This document shows positions 8,847 to 17,372 of a stretch of DNA of 64,000 nucleotides, in pieces. The stretch is taken from assembly GCF_004331695.1 (NCBI RefSeq), contig NZ_SJSL01000001.1, forward strand, positions 620,001 through 684,000, given 5' to 3'. The notes under the pieces were generated by a model, which saw nothing but the letters and a program-made list of their open reading frames with translations, made no database searches and was not told the origin of the DNA. Position 1 is the stretch's first letter. Each line of letters opens with the position of its first letter. Source of the stretch: Pedobacter psychroterrae. Its GTDB lineage: Bacteria > Bacteroidota > Bacteroidia > Sphingobacteriales > Sphingobacteriaceae. A program made the translations under genes and the position numbers.

Positions 8847-9475
8847 GGCTTTAGAAACGCCATATACTTTTCTCTTGAAATCATTTGTGCACCTAAGCTC
8901 AGCAAATGATTGTTAGGAAGCTGACAGTCGATCAGTTTAAATTTACCTGTACGGCATAGCCAGATCAGGGCAGTTTTAGAAGCATTGCTAACCAAACTAA
9001 ACATACTCTCCCCACAAAACACATCATTTATCAGTACTCCGTAAAGTCCCCCTGCCAGCTTATTCCCCAACCATACCTCTACACTGGCTGCATGGCCCTT
9101 CAGGTGTAGTTCAATGTACGCCTCCTGCATCTCTGCTGTGATCCAGGTTCCCGGCTGGTCCTTACGTCCTATCCGGGCACAATTTTCTATTACTTCAGTG
9201 AAAGCTTTGTTATAGGTAACAGTGAATACATCTTTATTCCACACCTGTTTCATACTTTTGCTTACTTTCAGCTTTTGAGGATAAATCACACAGCGTTCAT
9301 GCGGCGAATACCAGCAGATCGGATCATCTTCACTATACCATGGAAAAATACCATTCTCATAAGCAAGCAAAAGTCTGGGTAAGCTTAGATCACCGCCTAT
9401 GGCCAATAAACCATCATCTTCGGCAAGTCCAGGATTGGGAAAAACAATTTCCTCTTCGGGCAATCTAAAAATCAT
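8843..9475 (-). CDS. aat: Leucyl/phenylalanyl-tRNA--protein transferase
   Basis: A 210-residue Aat protein. The signature FPNPGLAEDDGLLAIGGDLS, then YENGIFPWYSEDDPICWYSP and GGLYGV, are unmistakable for the family. The enzyme moves Leu or Phe from aminoacyl-tRNA to the N-terminal Arg or Lys of proteins, marking them for ClpS/ClpAP degradation by the N-end rule. It acts in the cytoplasm. It overlaps the 3' end of the convergent SNF2 gene by 4 nt and lies 32 nt downstream of the App1-like gene, possibly in the same transcript. Confidence 0.95.
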   Translation of the reverse strand: MIFRLPEEEIVFPNPGLAEDDGLLAIGGDLSLPRLLLAYENGIFPWYSEDDPICWYSPHERCVIYPQKLKVSKSMKQVWNKDVFTVTYNKAFTEVIENCARIGRKDQPGTWITAEMQEAYIELHLKGHAASVEVWLGNKLAGGLYGVLINDVFCGESMFSLVSNASKTALIWLCRTGKFKLIDCQLPNNHLLSLGAQMISREKYMAFLKP

Positions 9476-9507
9476 TTACAATAATAATACAATGCAACTA
9501 AATATGC

Positions 9508-10488
9508 CTAATTAACAATCAGTCCTATACGTTCTGAATGCATTAAGGCTTCCTTGCTATCCACAAATAAACACGTTGCTATGCCTTTGGCTGCTATTCT
9601 TTCCAGCAATTCTTTAGTTGTCAGCTCCATGTCTCTTCTGACATTCCTGATATAAACAGCCTGGATGTTTTTTGGATATTTTTCCGCAATAGTTGTATAA
9701 ATTGCCGGGTCACTCTGAGAGTTGTCGCCAAAAAATACAAATTTCTGGTTTGGAAAAGCATCTATTATCCTCATCACACGCAATAGCTTACCTTCATGCC
9801 CGGTTTTACCTGTTTTAATGAGGTTCTTCCAGCGCTTTATCTGGTTCAACAAAAATGCGCCTTCTGGCAGTTTATTAAACCTGAATGTTTCTACCAGGTA
9901 ATCATACAAGTTCCATTCACTGCTCGATACATAGAAAAATGGATTAGGCTGGTCAGCAGTGGTATGCGATAAAGCCAGGGCAGTATAATGTGTATAGACA
10001 TCATCAAAAGTCTTTCTCGTACGGGGGTTTTTAACAAACAGTTCCCTGAGTCTTCTTCCTATCGTAGCGGAATGGGAGATCATGATGGTATCATCAATAT
10101 CCGATATAAACGCGTATTGCGTGATATGGGGAACAAATATTTCGCCCTTCCCCATAGCAATCACCGCTCCATGAGCATCTATTGCTTCCACTACCACCCC
10201 ATGCCAGCCGGCAACAACATCTTCAAAAGATCTCCATTCAAACTTAAAAAAACCATCATATTCAGTTTTTTGAAATACCTGCTGCTGATTAAAAGTTAGC
10301 CGCACATTCACAAATGGATAGGGTTTCAAAATAAATAGCTTAAACAGGTGCGCAATGTTTACAAAGAAGTTATTGCTAAAACCTTGTTCTGTATGGGCTT
10401 TGTACTGGAATACATGGCCATATACCACCAAATTATTAGTGTGTCCATAACCATGATATACCTTAACACTTGCAGAAGAATTATTCAT
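9508..10488 (-). CDS. App1-family phosphatase (DUF2183), probable phosphatidate phosphatase
   Basis: A 326-residue protein with the App1 catalytic domain in its second half: the HAD-like FISDIDDTIM (DxDxT nucleophile motif) at about residue 128, FYVSSSEWNLYDYL, and FFGDNSQSDPAIY as the acidic metal-binding loop. Yeast App1 is a Mg-dependent phosphatidate phosphatase; bacterial homologues are assigned by similarity only. The N-terminal 120 residues look like a beta-rich domain (VKVYHGYGHTNNLVVYGHVF), as is usual in this family. The gene starts 49 nt from a divergent diacylglycerol-kinase-like gene that would catalyse the opposite reaction. Confidence 0.85.
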   Translation of the reverse strand: MNNSSASVKVYHGYGHTNNLVVYGHVFQYKAHTEQGFSNNFFVNIAHLFKLFILKPYPFVNVRLTFNQQQVFQKTEYDGFFKFEWRSFEDVVAGWHGVVVEAIDAHGAVIAMGKGEIFVPHITQYAFISDIDDTIMISHSATIGRRLRELFVKNPRTRKTFDDVYTHYTALALSHTTADQPNPFFYVSSSEWNLYDYLVETFRFNKLPEGAFLLNQIKRWKNLIKTGKTGHEGKLLRVMRIIDAFPNQKFVFFGDNSQSDPAIYTTIAEKYPKNIQAVYIRNVRRDMELTTKELLERIAAKGIATCLFVDSKEALMHSERIGLIVN

Positions 10489-10537
10489 TAATATTTAAAA
10501 CAGAGTAACCTGAAAGTTGTTTGGTAATAAAAACACC

Positions 10538-11413
10538 ATGTCCGCCAACTCCTCGCATTTAAACTTATTATTTATCGTTAACCCGGGATCTGGTAGCGAT
10601 GAAGTAAATTTCAGTGAAGAAATAAGTGCTTATTTCAAAGACTCCGCTCATCATTCTACGGTGTATGAACTCCCTGCCGATTGCTCAAAAGAAAAAATCA
10701 GGGAAGTCATCCATCATGCAAAGCCCGATCGTGTAATCGCCGTAGGGGGCGATGGTACACTAAAATTAGTAGCCGAATGCCTGCTCCAAACAACCATTCC
10801 TATTGGTATCATCCCTGCAGGTTCAGCCAATGGAATGGCTAAGGAACTTGGAATCCCGCTTGAGCTAAACGAGGCACTGGATAATGCAGTGAATGGCAGC
10901 CCAAAAAAGATCCATGTAGTCATGGTAAACGATGAGCTGTGCATTCATCTTTCTGACATTGGCTTTAATGCCTATCTGGTCAAAAAATTTGACGATCTGG
11001 AGCACAGAGGTATGTGGGGCTATACCAAAGCGGCATGGCATGCGCTGTGGACCCATCATAAAATGGAAGTAGAATTCAAGATAAATGATACAGTAATCCG
11101 GTCTGAGGCGGCAATGGTGGTTATTGCAAATGCTACTATGTATGGTACAGGCGTAAAGATCAATCCGGAAGGGACATTAGACGATGAAGTTTTTGAAGTG
11201 GTCCTGGTAAAGAAGTATTCAGTAATGGAAATCCTGAAACTCAAATTCACCAGTATGGCACTCAATCCCAGGAACATTGAGCTTTTTCAGGCTACCAATC
11301 TTACCATCAAAACAAAACATAAGGCCCATTTTCAGGTAGATGGTGAATATCTGGGTAAGGTAAACAAGATAGAGGCAGAGATCATCCCGGCCGCGATCAG
11401 CATCATTGTTTAA
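10538..11413 (+). CDS. Diacylglycerol kinase-family lipid kinase
   Basis: About 291 residues with the diacylglycerol kinase catalytic fold: FIVNPGSG at the N-terminus, the nucleotide-binding VGGDGTL at about residue 69, and GIIPAGSANGMAKELGIP. The C-terminal half holds the second domain (IVIANATMYGTG, INPEGTLDDEVFEVVL, FQVDGEYLG). It should phosphorylate diacylglycerol or a related lipid using ATP at the inner membrane face. A TTG at 10517 would add seven residues, but ATG at 10538 sits directly before the conserved domain and is preferred. The 3' end overlaps the convergent TonB-C gene by 4 nt. Confidence 0.88.
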   Translation: MSANSSHLNLLFIVNPGSGSDEVNFSEEISAYFKDSAHHSTVYELPADCSKEKIREVIHHAKPDRVIAVGGDGTLKLVAECLLQTTIPIGIIPAGSANGMAKELGIPLELNEALDNAVNGSPKKIHVVMVNDELCIHLSDIGFNAYLVKKFDDLEHRGMWGYTKAAWHALWTHHKMEVEFKINDTVIRSEAAMVVIANATMYGTGVKINPEGTLDDEVFEVVLVKKYSVMEILKLKFTSMALNPRNIELFQATNLTIKTKHKAHFQVDGEYLGKVNKIEAEIIPAAISIIV

Positions 11414-12060
11414 TTACAGTGGGTTGCCAGGAGTTCATCTGCCTTGTCTGAGCCCATGTATTTTACAAAAAGAAAGTCTTCACAGGCCCCCTGCTTATCT
11501 TTTTGCTTCAGCTTTTTCCGCCCGTCTTCCAGCCGCTTGTCCAGGTACTCATCGTCATATCCCAAACTTGTTTTCAAGGCCACAATACTGGCTTCTTCTG
11601 CCTTAGTGAATTTTCCAGAGGGCTTATTCCTGTAAAAATTGAGTACTGCATTGGTCAGGGCTGTCCTACCCTGATACGCTTCAATAGCGGCTTTTATTTC
11701 TACCTTGCTTTTATTGCCGCAACCAATGTCATCCAGTTTAAAATTTACAGGCACCACTACAAATACCGAAGTATCATGTCCCTGTGGCACATTCCACTTC
11801 CCGCTGGTCAGTCTGATCAGTCTTAAAGCCTCCTCATCCAGGTCTGTGCCCACGCCCTTTTGCACCTTTGAAAAGTATACTTCTCCCTGATTGTTAAGTT
11901 TAAAGCTGACAGTCACCGCCCCCTCTATACAGTTTTGCAAGGAATATAAGGGATACACCTTATTGGCCAGTATAAATTTATCCAGTCCACCCTTCAACTC
12001 CGGTTGCGCGCCAACAACAGAACCGGATAACACTAACAATGCTAATAAGATCCTTGCCAT
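11410..12060 (-). CDS. Secreted protein with TonB C-terminal-like domain
   Basis: A 216-residue protein with a short signal peptide (ILLALLVLSGSVVGAQ). Residues 25-115 resemble a TonB C-terminal domain: YSLQNCIEGAVTVSFKLNNQ, then a DEEALRLIR helix and a closing strand VFVVVPVNFKLD. There is no N-terminal membrane anchor of the TonB type and no proline-rich spacer, so this is not a classical energy transducer. The last 100 residues are helical and end in EDFLFVKYMGSDKADELL, compatible with a TPR-like helical pair. Its function is unknown. It lies 23 nt downstream of the M23 gene and ends tail-to-tail with the lipid kinase gene. Confidence 0.75.
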   Translation of the reverse strand: MARILLALLVLSGSVVGAQPELKGGLDKFILANKVYPLYSLQNCIEGAVTVSFKLNNQGEVYFSKVQKGVGTDLDEEALRLIRLTSGKWNVPQGHDTSVFVVVPVNFKLDDIGCGNKSKVEIKAAIEAYQGRTALTNAVLNFYRNKPSGKFTKAEEASIVALKTSLGYDDEYLDKRLEDGRKKLKQKDKQGACEDFLFVKYMGSDKADELLATHCN

Positions 12061-12083
12061 ATCTCCTAATTTACGAATTTAAA

Positions 12084-12737
12084 TTAAGAACGCTTAAAAG
12101 TATGCTTTAATATGAATTCAGGGTCAGGGCAATTCTCCAGGTACTCAGCCCTTTTACTGTACTGGCATACCCCGGGATAATCGCCTTTCAGGCCCTGCAT
12201 ATCACGGATGAGTTGAAAATGCAGGTGAGGAGGCCAGTAGCCATTCTCTTCTTTAGCCCCAAAAACAGCTATCTGCAACCCTGCCGGCACGAACTGACCT
12301 TCTTCCAGTCCGTCCAGCGAAGCAAGGTTTAAATGCCCGTAAAGTGCATGGAACGTAAGACCTTCCAACTGGTACTTCAAAATGATCGTAGCACCATAAT
12401 CCCCAAAATTGTCATTGAACTTAAAGCTGTGCACCTCAGCATCGTAAAAATTGTATACCGGAGTGCCTGACGGCCCCCATATATCTACACCCAGATGTAA
12501 TCTCCTGGGCTCCTCAGCACTATCAAAATGCACACTCCGGGCATAAATAGTGCGGTGTTCGCTATATCCGCCTATTCCGTATCTGCAATGGTTGTCTGCC
12601 AGTTTACTGCCCACCCAGTTGCTGAAACGATCTGTATCACTCAGAATGGTTTCATTTAGTTCCTTATTCTTTGACGTAAAATCAAAGTCATAGAGCCTGT
12701 CAGCAGCAGGATCAAAATCTACAACCCTGCCTATCAC
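12084..12737 (-). CDS. M23-type peptidase (LytM fold) without signal peptide
   Basis: A 217-residue protein with the complete M23 zinc site: HLGVD (His and Asp), HALYGHL and the closing HLHF pair. M23 enzymes cut peptide cross-links in peptidoglycan. Unusually, the N-terminus (MIGRVVDFDPAADRLYDFD) shows no signal peptide, lipobox or membrane helix, so the protein is predicted to be cytoplasmic and its substrate is unclear. The start is a GTG at 12735-12737 overlapping the rbfA TAG by one base (TAGTG); there is no nearby in-frame ATG, so the gene is probably read by translational coupling to rbfA. Confidence 0.85.
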   Translation of the reverse strand: MIGRVVDFDPAADRLYDFDFTSKNKELNETILSDTDRFSNWVGSKLADNHCRYGIGGYSEHRTIYARSVHFDSAEEPRRLHLGVDIWGPSGTPVYNFYDAEVHSFKFNDNFGDYGATIILKYQLEGLTFHALYGHLNLASLDGLEEGQFVPAGLQIAVFGAKEENGYWPPHLHFQLIRDMQGLKGDYPGVCQYSKRAEYLENCPDPEFILKHTFKRS

Positions 12738-13117
12738 TAATCTGCTTCTTCCTGGTCAGATTCTTTCCGCTCCTTTGATATCTTGTCAAAGATCCGGTCC
12801 ATATGCTCCACGTATACATTCGTATCGTCCAAAAAGAAAGTCAATGTGGGAACAACCCTTGCCTGATGGCGAATGCGGCTACCCAATTTGTACCTGATCT
12901 CTCCTGCATGCGAGTTAACCTCAGCCACAGTAAGGGAAGTATTATTTGTGTTTAAAAAGCTCAGGTATACTTTTGCTACGGCTAGGTCCGGAGATACGCG
13001 AACCCTTGTTATGGTAACCAGCGTATTTGGCAGATAGGCCTGGCCCTCACGCTGAAAAATAGCAGCTAACTCCTCCTGTATCACACCTGCAAATTTCTGT
13101 TGACGTTTACTTTCCAT
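12737..13117 (-). CDS. rbfA: 30S ribosome-binding factor A
   Basis: A 126-residue RbfA. The N-terminal KRQQKFAGVIQEELAAIFQR helix, the strand ITRVRVSPDLAVAKVYLSFL and the terminal LTFFLDDTNVYVEHMDRI are characteristic of the KH-like fold that binds 16S rRNA helix 1 during late 30S maturation and cold adaptation. The length matches the family, with a short acidic tail (ERKESDQEEAD). It follows hflX by 26 nt on the same strand and its stop codon overlaps the GTG of the M23 gene. Confidence 0.95.
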   Translation of the reverse strand: MESKRQQKFAGVIQEELAAIFQREGQAYLPNTLVTITRVRVSPDLAVAKVYLSFLNTNNTSLTVAEVNSHAGEIRYKLGSRIRHQARVVPTLTFFLDDTNVYVEHMDRIFDKISKERKESDQEEAD

Positions 13118-13143
13118 AATTTTTCTTTCTAATAACCGATTAA

Positions 13144-14334
13144 CTAATATAACAGCTTATCATAAGGATAACGCTGGGTATGCAAAGCGACAACTTTATC
13201 ATACAATAACTGCTTAAATTCTTCTAAATTTTCTTTTAGTGTCGCAGATATGAATATAGCAGGGGCATTGTTACTCGCCATCCAGCTCTTTTTAAAATCT
13301 TCCAGTGTAAGCACTACAGGTTCTTCGTCTTCATTATCAGTCTCCGGACTCACGTAAGCATCTATCTTATTAAAAACCACGATGGTCTCTTTATCCCTGG
13401 CCCCAAGATCTTTCAGCGTTTCATTTACCACATTAATCTGATCTTCAAAATTGGGATGTGATACATCCACCACATGGATCAGAATATCAGCTTCCCTTAC
13501 TTCATCCAGTGTAGATTTAAAACATTCTACCAGGTGATGCGGCAATTTTCTGATAAATCCTACTGTGTCAGACAAAAGAAAAGGAAGGTTTTCAATCACC
13601 ACCTTTCTAACCGTGGTATCTAGGGTAGCAAATAGCTTGTTCTCTGCAAATACCTCAGACTTGGAAAGCATATTCATAATGGTAGACTTACCAACATTGG
13701 TATAACCTACCAGCGCTACCCTGATCAGTTCTGTCCTGTTCTTTCTTTGAGTTTCATTCTGCCGGTCAATCTGCTTTAGCCTGCCCTTTAAAAGAGATAT
13801 TTTCTCCAGGATCATCCTTCTGTCACTCTCAATTTGGGTTTCACCCGGACCTCTCATTCCAATACCACCCTTTTGACGCTCAAGGTGAGTCCACAAGCGC
13901 GTTAGCCGGGGCAATAAATATTGCAGCTGCGCCAGTTCTACCTGTGTCTTTGCCTGTGCCGTCTGGGCTCTTCCAGCAAAAATATCGAGGATGAGATTGC
14001 TCCGGTCCAATATTTTAACCTGCAGTTCTCTTTCAATATTTCTCAATTGTGAAGGCGACAGTTCGTCATCAAACACTACCATATCTATCTCTTCAGACTT
14101 AACATAAGCCTGTATTTCTTCCAGTTTTCCTGTACCTACAAAAGTTGCGCGGTCAGGTTTAAGCATCTTTTGAGTAAATTCATGCTCCACTACCCCGCCT
14201 GCAGTATCCACCAGAAAAGCAAGTTCATCCAGGAATTCCCTGGTTTCTTCAGGCTTTTCTCCGGGCCTCACTACCCCAACAAGTACTGCGCGTTCCTGTT
14301 TAAGCGCCGTGTCGTAATATTTCTGTTTTCCCAT
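13144..14334 (-). CDS. hflX: Ribosome-associated GTPase HflX
   Basis: A 396-residue HflX. The N-terminal domain carries VDTAGGVVEHEFTQ and the glycine-rich GIGMRGPGETQIESDRR linker that marks the family. The GTPase domain shows G1 ALVGYTNVGKST at about residue 210, G3 DTVGFI and G4 NKID. HflX splits stalled or hibernating 70S ribosomes. It stands 22 nt after trpC on the same strand, so it may be transcribed with the trp genes as well as from its own promoter, and it is followed by rbfA, another ribosome factor. Confidence 0.95.
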   Translation of the reverse strand: MGKQKYYDTALKQERAVLVGVVRPGEKPEETREFLDELAFLVDTAGGVVEHEFTQKMLKPDRATFVGTGKLEEIQAYVKSEEIDMVVFDDELSPSQLRNIERELQVKILDRSNLILDIFAGRAQTAQAKTQVELAQLQYLLPRLTRLWTHLERQKGGIGMRGPGETQIESDRRMILEKISLLKGRLKQIDRQNETQRKNRTELIRVALVGYTNVGKSTIMNMLSKSEVFAENKLFATLDTTVRKVVIENLPFLLSDTVGFIRKLPHHLVECFKSTLDEVREADILIHVVDVSHPNFEDQINVVNETLKDLGARDKETIVVFNKIDAYVSPETDNEDEEPVVLTLEDFKKSWMASNNAPAIFISATLKENLEEFKQLLYDKVVALHTQRYPYDKLLY

Positions 14335-14356
14335 GTAAAATACAAAGATACAAAAG

Positions 14357-15148
14357 TTATACCGAGATCAGTTCGTCAACAAAATGTCGTATCGCCGCAC
14401 CGGGATCAGTTGTTTTCATAAAGTTTTCGCCAATCAGGAATCCATTAAACCCTGCTGCTTTCAAATCTCTAATTGTTTCTGCTGCGCTAATGGCACTTTC
14501 AGAGATCTTCAAAAATTCGTTGGGTATCTTATTTACCAGGTCAAATGAGGTCTGAAGATTTACGGTAAAATCAGCCAGGTTACGGTTGTTCACCCCAATT
14601 GCATCCAGGTCAGCACAGATGCTTCTATTTAATTCTTCCTCATTGTGAACCTCCAGCAGTACATTCAAACCTAGTCCTTTAGCTACAGAAGCCAGATTCT
14701 TAATCTGTAGCGGAGTAAGTATGGAAGCAATCAGTAGTATGATATCTGCTCCCAAAGCTTTGGCTTCAACGAGCTGATACTCATCAATCATAAAATCCTT
14801 GCGCAGGATAGGAATGTCATTAGCAGCCCTGGCAGCCAGCAGGTCATCCGTATGTCCCCCAAAGAAATCAACATCTGTTAAAACAGACAATGCAGAAGCC
14901 CCCGCCGCAGCATAAGCTGTGGTTACTTCTGCTACAGTAACCTTGTCATTTATCACCCCTTTGGAAGGTGAGCGCCGCTTAAACTCCGCGATAATTCCAT
15001 TACGCTGTTCATCCAGCAGAAACTGTTTAAAAGAATAGGGATTGCGGTTGAAGTGAAGCCCTTGTTCCAGTTGCTGTATGCTGACACGCTGTTTAGCCAG
15101 TGCCACTTCTTCTTTCTTACGCAGTACGATTTTGTCCAGAATAGTCAT
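14357..15148 (-). CDS. trpC: Indole-3-glycerol-phosphate synthase
   Basis: A 263-residue TIM barrel. IIAEFKRRSPSKGVI holds the catalytic Glu and Lys, LRKDFMIDEYQ the second catalytic Lys, and NNRNL with SESAI the phosphate-binding and closing strands. It converts carboxyphenylamino-deoxyribulose phosphate into indole-3-glycerol phosphate. There is no fused TrpF domain. It begins 2 nt after the trpG stop codon. trpD is normally found between trpG and trpC in relatives but is absent here, and no trpF, trpB or trpA occurs in the window. Confidence 0.95.
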   Translation of the reverse strand: MTILDKIVLRKKEEVALAKQRVSIQQLEQGLHFNRNPYSFKQFLLDEQRNGIIAEFKRRSPSKGVINDKVTVAEVTTAYAAAGASALSVLTDVDFFGGHTDDLLAARAANDIPILRKDFMIDEYQLVEAKALGADIILLIASILTPLQIKNLASVAKGLGLNVLLEVHNEEELNRSICADLDAIGVNNRNLADFTVNLQTSFDLVNKIPNEFLKISESAISAAETIRDLKAAGFNGFLIGENFMKTTDPGAAIRHFVDELISV

Positions 15149-15150
15149 AT

Positions 15151-15741
15151 TTATTTCTCCAACCAGTTCTTCATCATTTGTTTACCATGTTCGGTCAGCA
15201 CACTTTCAGGATGAAACTGGACTCCGCGAACGTCGTATTTATTGTGTCTCAGCGCCATGATCTGATCAGCAGTATCGGTAGCGGTAATCGTAAAGCAGTC
15301 CGGCAGTCCCGAAGCACTCACTACCCATGAGTGGTAGCGTCCTACATTGATGACAGGCGGACAGTCCTGAAACAACACTTCATCCTTGTCCAGCACATTT
15401 ATAGGTGTAGCGATGCCGTGCATCGGCCTCCCCAGGTTCAATAAACTTCCACCAAAAGCCTCCGCAATAGCCTGCTGTCCAAGGCAAACACCAAAAATAC
15501 TTTTAGTCTGTGCGTATGTCCTGATTACGTCAAGCAACAGTCCTGCTTCCACCGGAATGCCAGGCCCCGGCGAGAGGATGATCTGATCATATTGGTCCAC
15601 ATCTGCCAATTCAAATTTATCATTTCTCCATACTTCCACTTCTCTGCCCAACTCATTTACCAGATGCACCAGGTTATAGGTAAACGAATCGTAATTATCT
15701 ATAACCAAAACTTTCTTTTGCATGTCTTTATTATTATCCAT
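15151..15741 (-). CDS. trpG: Anthranilate synthase component II (glutamine amidotransferase)
   Basis: A class I glutamine amidotransferase of about 196 residues: VIDNYDSFTYNLVHL at the N-terminus, LSPGPGIP oxyanion strand, the nucleophile Cys in FGVCLGQQAIAEAFGG, and the His-Glu pair in VQFHPESVLTEHG. It supplies ammonia to TrpE; in organisms lacking a separate pabA it often also serves 4-amino-4-deoxychorismate synthase. The start at 15741 (MDNNKDMQKK) lies one nucleotide from the trpE stop; 15723 is an alternative start. Longer upstream frames run into trpE and are rejected. Confidence 0.93.
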   Translation of the reverse strand: MDNNKDMQKKVLVIDNYDSFTYNLVHLVNELGREVEVWRNDKFELADVDQYDQIILSPGPGIPVEAGLLLDVIRTYAQTKSIFGVCLGQQAIAEAFGGSLLNLGRPMHGIATPINVLDKDEVLFQDCPPVINVGRYHSWVVSASGLPDCFTITATDTADQIMALRHNKYDVRGVQFHPESVLTEHGKQMMKNWLEK

Positions 15742-15742
15742 C

Positions 15743-17143
15743 TTAAATCTGCGTAGCCATTTCGATTGCCCTGCGCAGTGCAGCAATTTTATTGTTCACT
15801 TCGTTCAGTTCATTCTCAGGTACAGAATCGGCCACAATGCCTGCCCCTGCCCTATAGTGCAACTGATTGTTCTTGCTCATAAAGGTCCGGATCATGATGC
15901 AATGGTTAAATTCATCGTTAAAACCCATATAACCCAATGCCCCTGCGTAGAAATTCCTTCCCAGTCCCTCATACTCATCTATTAGCTGCATTGCCCTGTA
16001 TTTAGGAGCACCGCTCAATGTTCCGGCGGGATAAGTATCTGCCACCACCTTAAAGGCAGGCACATTTTCCTGGAGGTTCCCGCTCACTTTAGATACCAGG
16101 TGTATCAAATGCGAATAATACTGCACCTCTTTAAAAGACTTTACCGTCACACCGCTACAGTGCCTGCTCAGGTCATTTCTGGCCAGGTCTACCAGCATCA
16201 CATGTTCGGCGCTTTCCTTAGGGTCCTGCTCCAGTCTTCTTGCCTGTTCGGCATCTTCCTCATCATTTCCGGTACGTTTAAAAGTTCCGGCAATAGGAAA
16301 GATATTGGCTACATTGTTCTTAATCGTGATCTGCGCTTCCGGCGAAGAACCAAACAGCTTAAAGCTGCCATAGTCAAAGTAAAACAGGTATGGCGAGGGG
16401 TTAATAGACCGTAAGCATCTGTATACATTAAATTCATCTCCCAGAAATGCCTGGTTATATGCTCGGGAAGGTACAATCTGAAATACATCACCTCTCAGAA
16501 TATGCTTTTTAAGCTTGTCCACCATCCCCATAAATTCCTCGTCTTTCAGATTAGAATGTTCCTCACCATTTATCCTAAAACTGTACTCAGGATAATTCTT
16601 ATTTTGAATGATGTATTCTATTTTTTCCAGCTCATCATCCACATCCCCGTTAAAGGTATTTTTAAATAAGGTGATCTCATTTCTAAAGTGATCAATGGCA
16701 ATAATATAACGATAGATATGGTACTGCATTAAGGGAATTTCTTCCCCTTCCGGAGATGTGGAAGAAAACACAATGTCTTCAAAATGCTGTACTGCATTCC
16801 AGGTAAAATACCCAAACAACCCACTTGAAATATATCTTTTATCTTCCAGGTGATGGGGCTCAAAGGCCGCCTTGAAAGCATCAATTTCTTCAGTCAGTGA
16901 AAACTCCCGTTTCTCTTCTTTTTTACCATCGGGAAAATAGGAAGACAACGTGCCGTTCTGCAATACGATCCCTGCTACCGGTGAGGCACAAACATAGCTT
17001 ACAGAGTTTTCACGGCTATGGTAATCAGAACTTTCCAACAAAATTGTGTTTGGAAACACGTCCCTCAACCGCAAGTATATACTTACCGGCGTTGTGGTAT
17101 CTGCCAGTCGCTTCTTGTAGGTTGTATTGATCTTATATTTCAT
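15743..17143 (-). CDS. trpE: Anthranilate synthase component I
   Basis: A 466-residue TrpE. The feedback-site motif LLESSDYHS near residue 35 suggests retained inhibition by tryptophan. The chorismate-binding domain shows FGSSPEAQI, PIAGTFKRTG, HVMLVDLARNDL, YPAGTLSGAPKYRAMQLI and GALGYMGF. It converts chorismate and ammonia from TrpG into anthranilate. It is the first structural gene of trpE-trpG-trpC and is preceded by a leader region with a Trp-codon peptide and a terminator hairpin, so transcription is probably attenuated when charged tRNA-Trp is plentiful. Confidence 0.96.
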   Translation of the reverse strand: MKYKINTTYKKRLADTTTPVSIYLRLRDVFPNTILLESSDYHSRENSVSYVCASPVAGIVLQNGTLSSYFPDGKKEEKREFSLTEEIDAFKAAFEPHHLEDKRYISSGLFGYFTWNAVQHFEDIVFSSTSPEGEEIPLMQYHIYRYIIAIDHFRNEITLFKNTFNGDVDDELEKIEYIIQNKNYPEYSFRINGEEHSNLKDEEFMGMVDKLKKHILRGDVFQIVPSRAYNQAFLGDEFNVYRCLRSINPSPYLFYFDYGSFKLFGSSPEAQITIKNNVANIFPIAGTFKRTGNDEEDAEQARRLEQDPKESAEHVMLVDLARNDLSRHCSGVTVKSFKEVQYYSHLIHLVSKVSGNLQENVPAFKVVADTYPAGTLSGAPKYRAMQLIDEYEGLGRNFYAGALGYMGFNDEFNHCIMIRTFMSKNNQLHYRAGAGIVADSVPENELNEVNNKIAALRRAIEMATQI

Positions 17144-17224
17144 TTTATATCTTTTAATCCTTTTACTCTTCTATTTAAAACGTGTCCTAATCGCACCATT
17201 TGTCTCTCTTATAAAAACCATAAA

Positions 17225-17262
17225 CAAACAAAAACCCGGCGTGCGGTCTACGTCGGGTTTTC
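17225..17262 (-). terminator. trp leader terminator (attenuator hairpin)
   Basis: On the minus strand AAAACCCG and CGGGTTTT form an 8-bp stem (plus-strand arms about 17231-17238 and 17254-17261), with further pairing possible inside, followed by a T-rich run (TTTTTGTTTG). It lies between the leader peptide and trpE, 80-120 nt before the trpE start, exactly where an attenuator is expected. A weak competing pairing between CGUCG in the leader reading frame and CGACG in the 5' arm could act as antiterminator. Confidence 0.75.
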
Positions 17263-17288
17263 AATGTGGTTTGGTTTAGGTTGATAAA

Positions 17289-17366
17289 CTATAAGGTACA
17301 CAAGGATACGACGAAACTCTTTTCAGAATTACTGCGCCATTGCCAAGTATGTATATTGTTAATCAT
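17289..17366 (-). CDS. trp operon leader peptide, 25 residues
   Basis: A short minus-strand reading frame from ATG (17364-17366) to TAG (17289-17291) encodes 25 residues beginning MINNIHTWQWRS. Two Trp codons separated by one Gln codon (TGG-CAA-TGG) occur at positions 8 and 10. The frame sits just after a good promoter and just before an intrinsic-terminator hairpin upstream of trpE. Together these are the classic parts of ribosome-mediated attenuation: stalling at the Trp codons would favour an antiterminator. Codon content and placement are seen directly; the regulatory role is inferred from the trp leaders of other bacteria. Confidence 0.75.
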   Translation of the reverse strand: MINNIHTWQWRSNSEKSFVVSLCTL

Positions 17367-17372
17367 GTGCAA

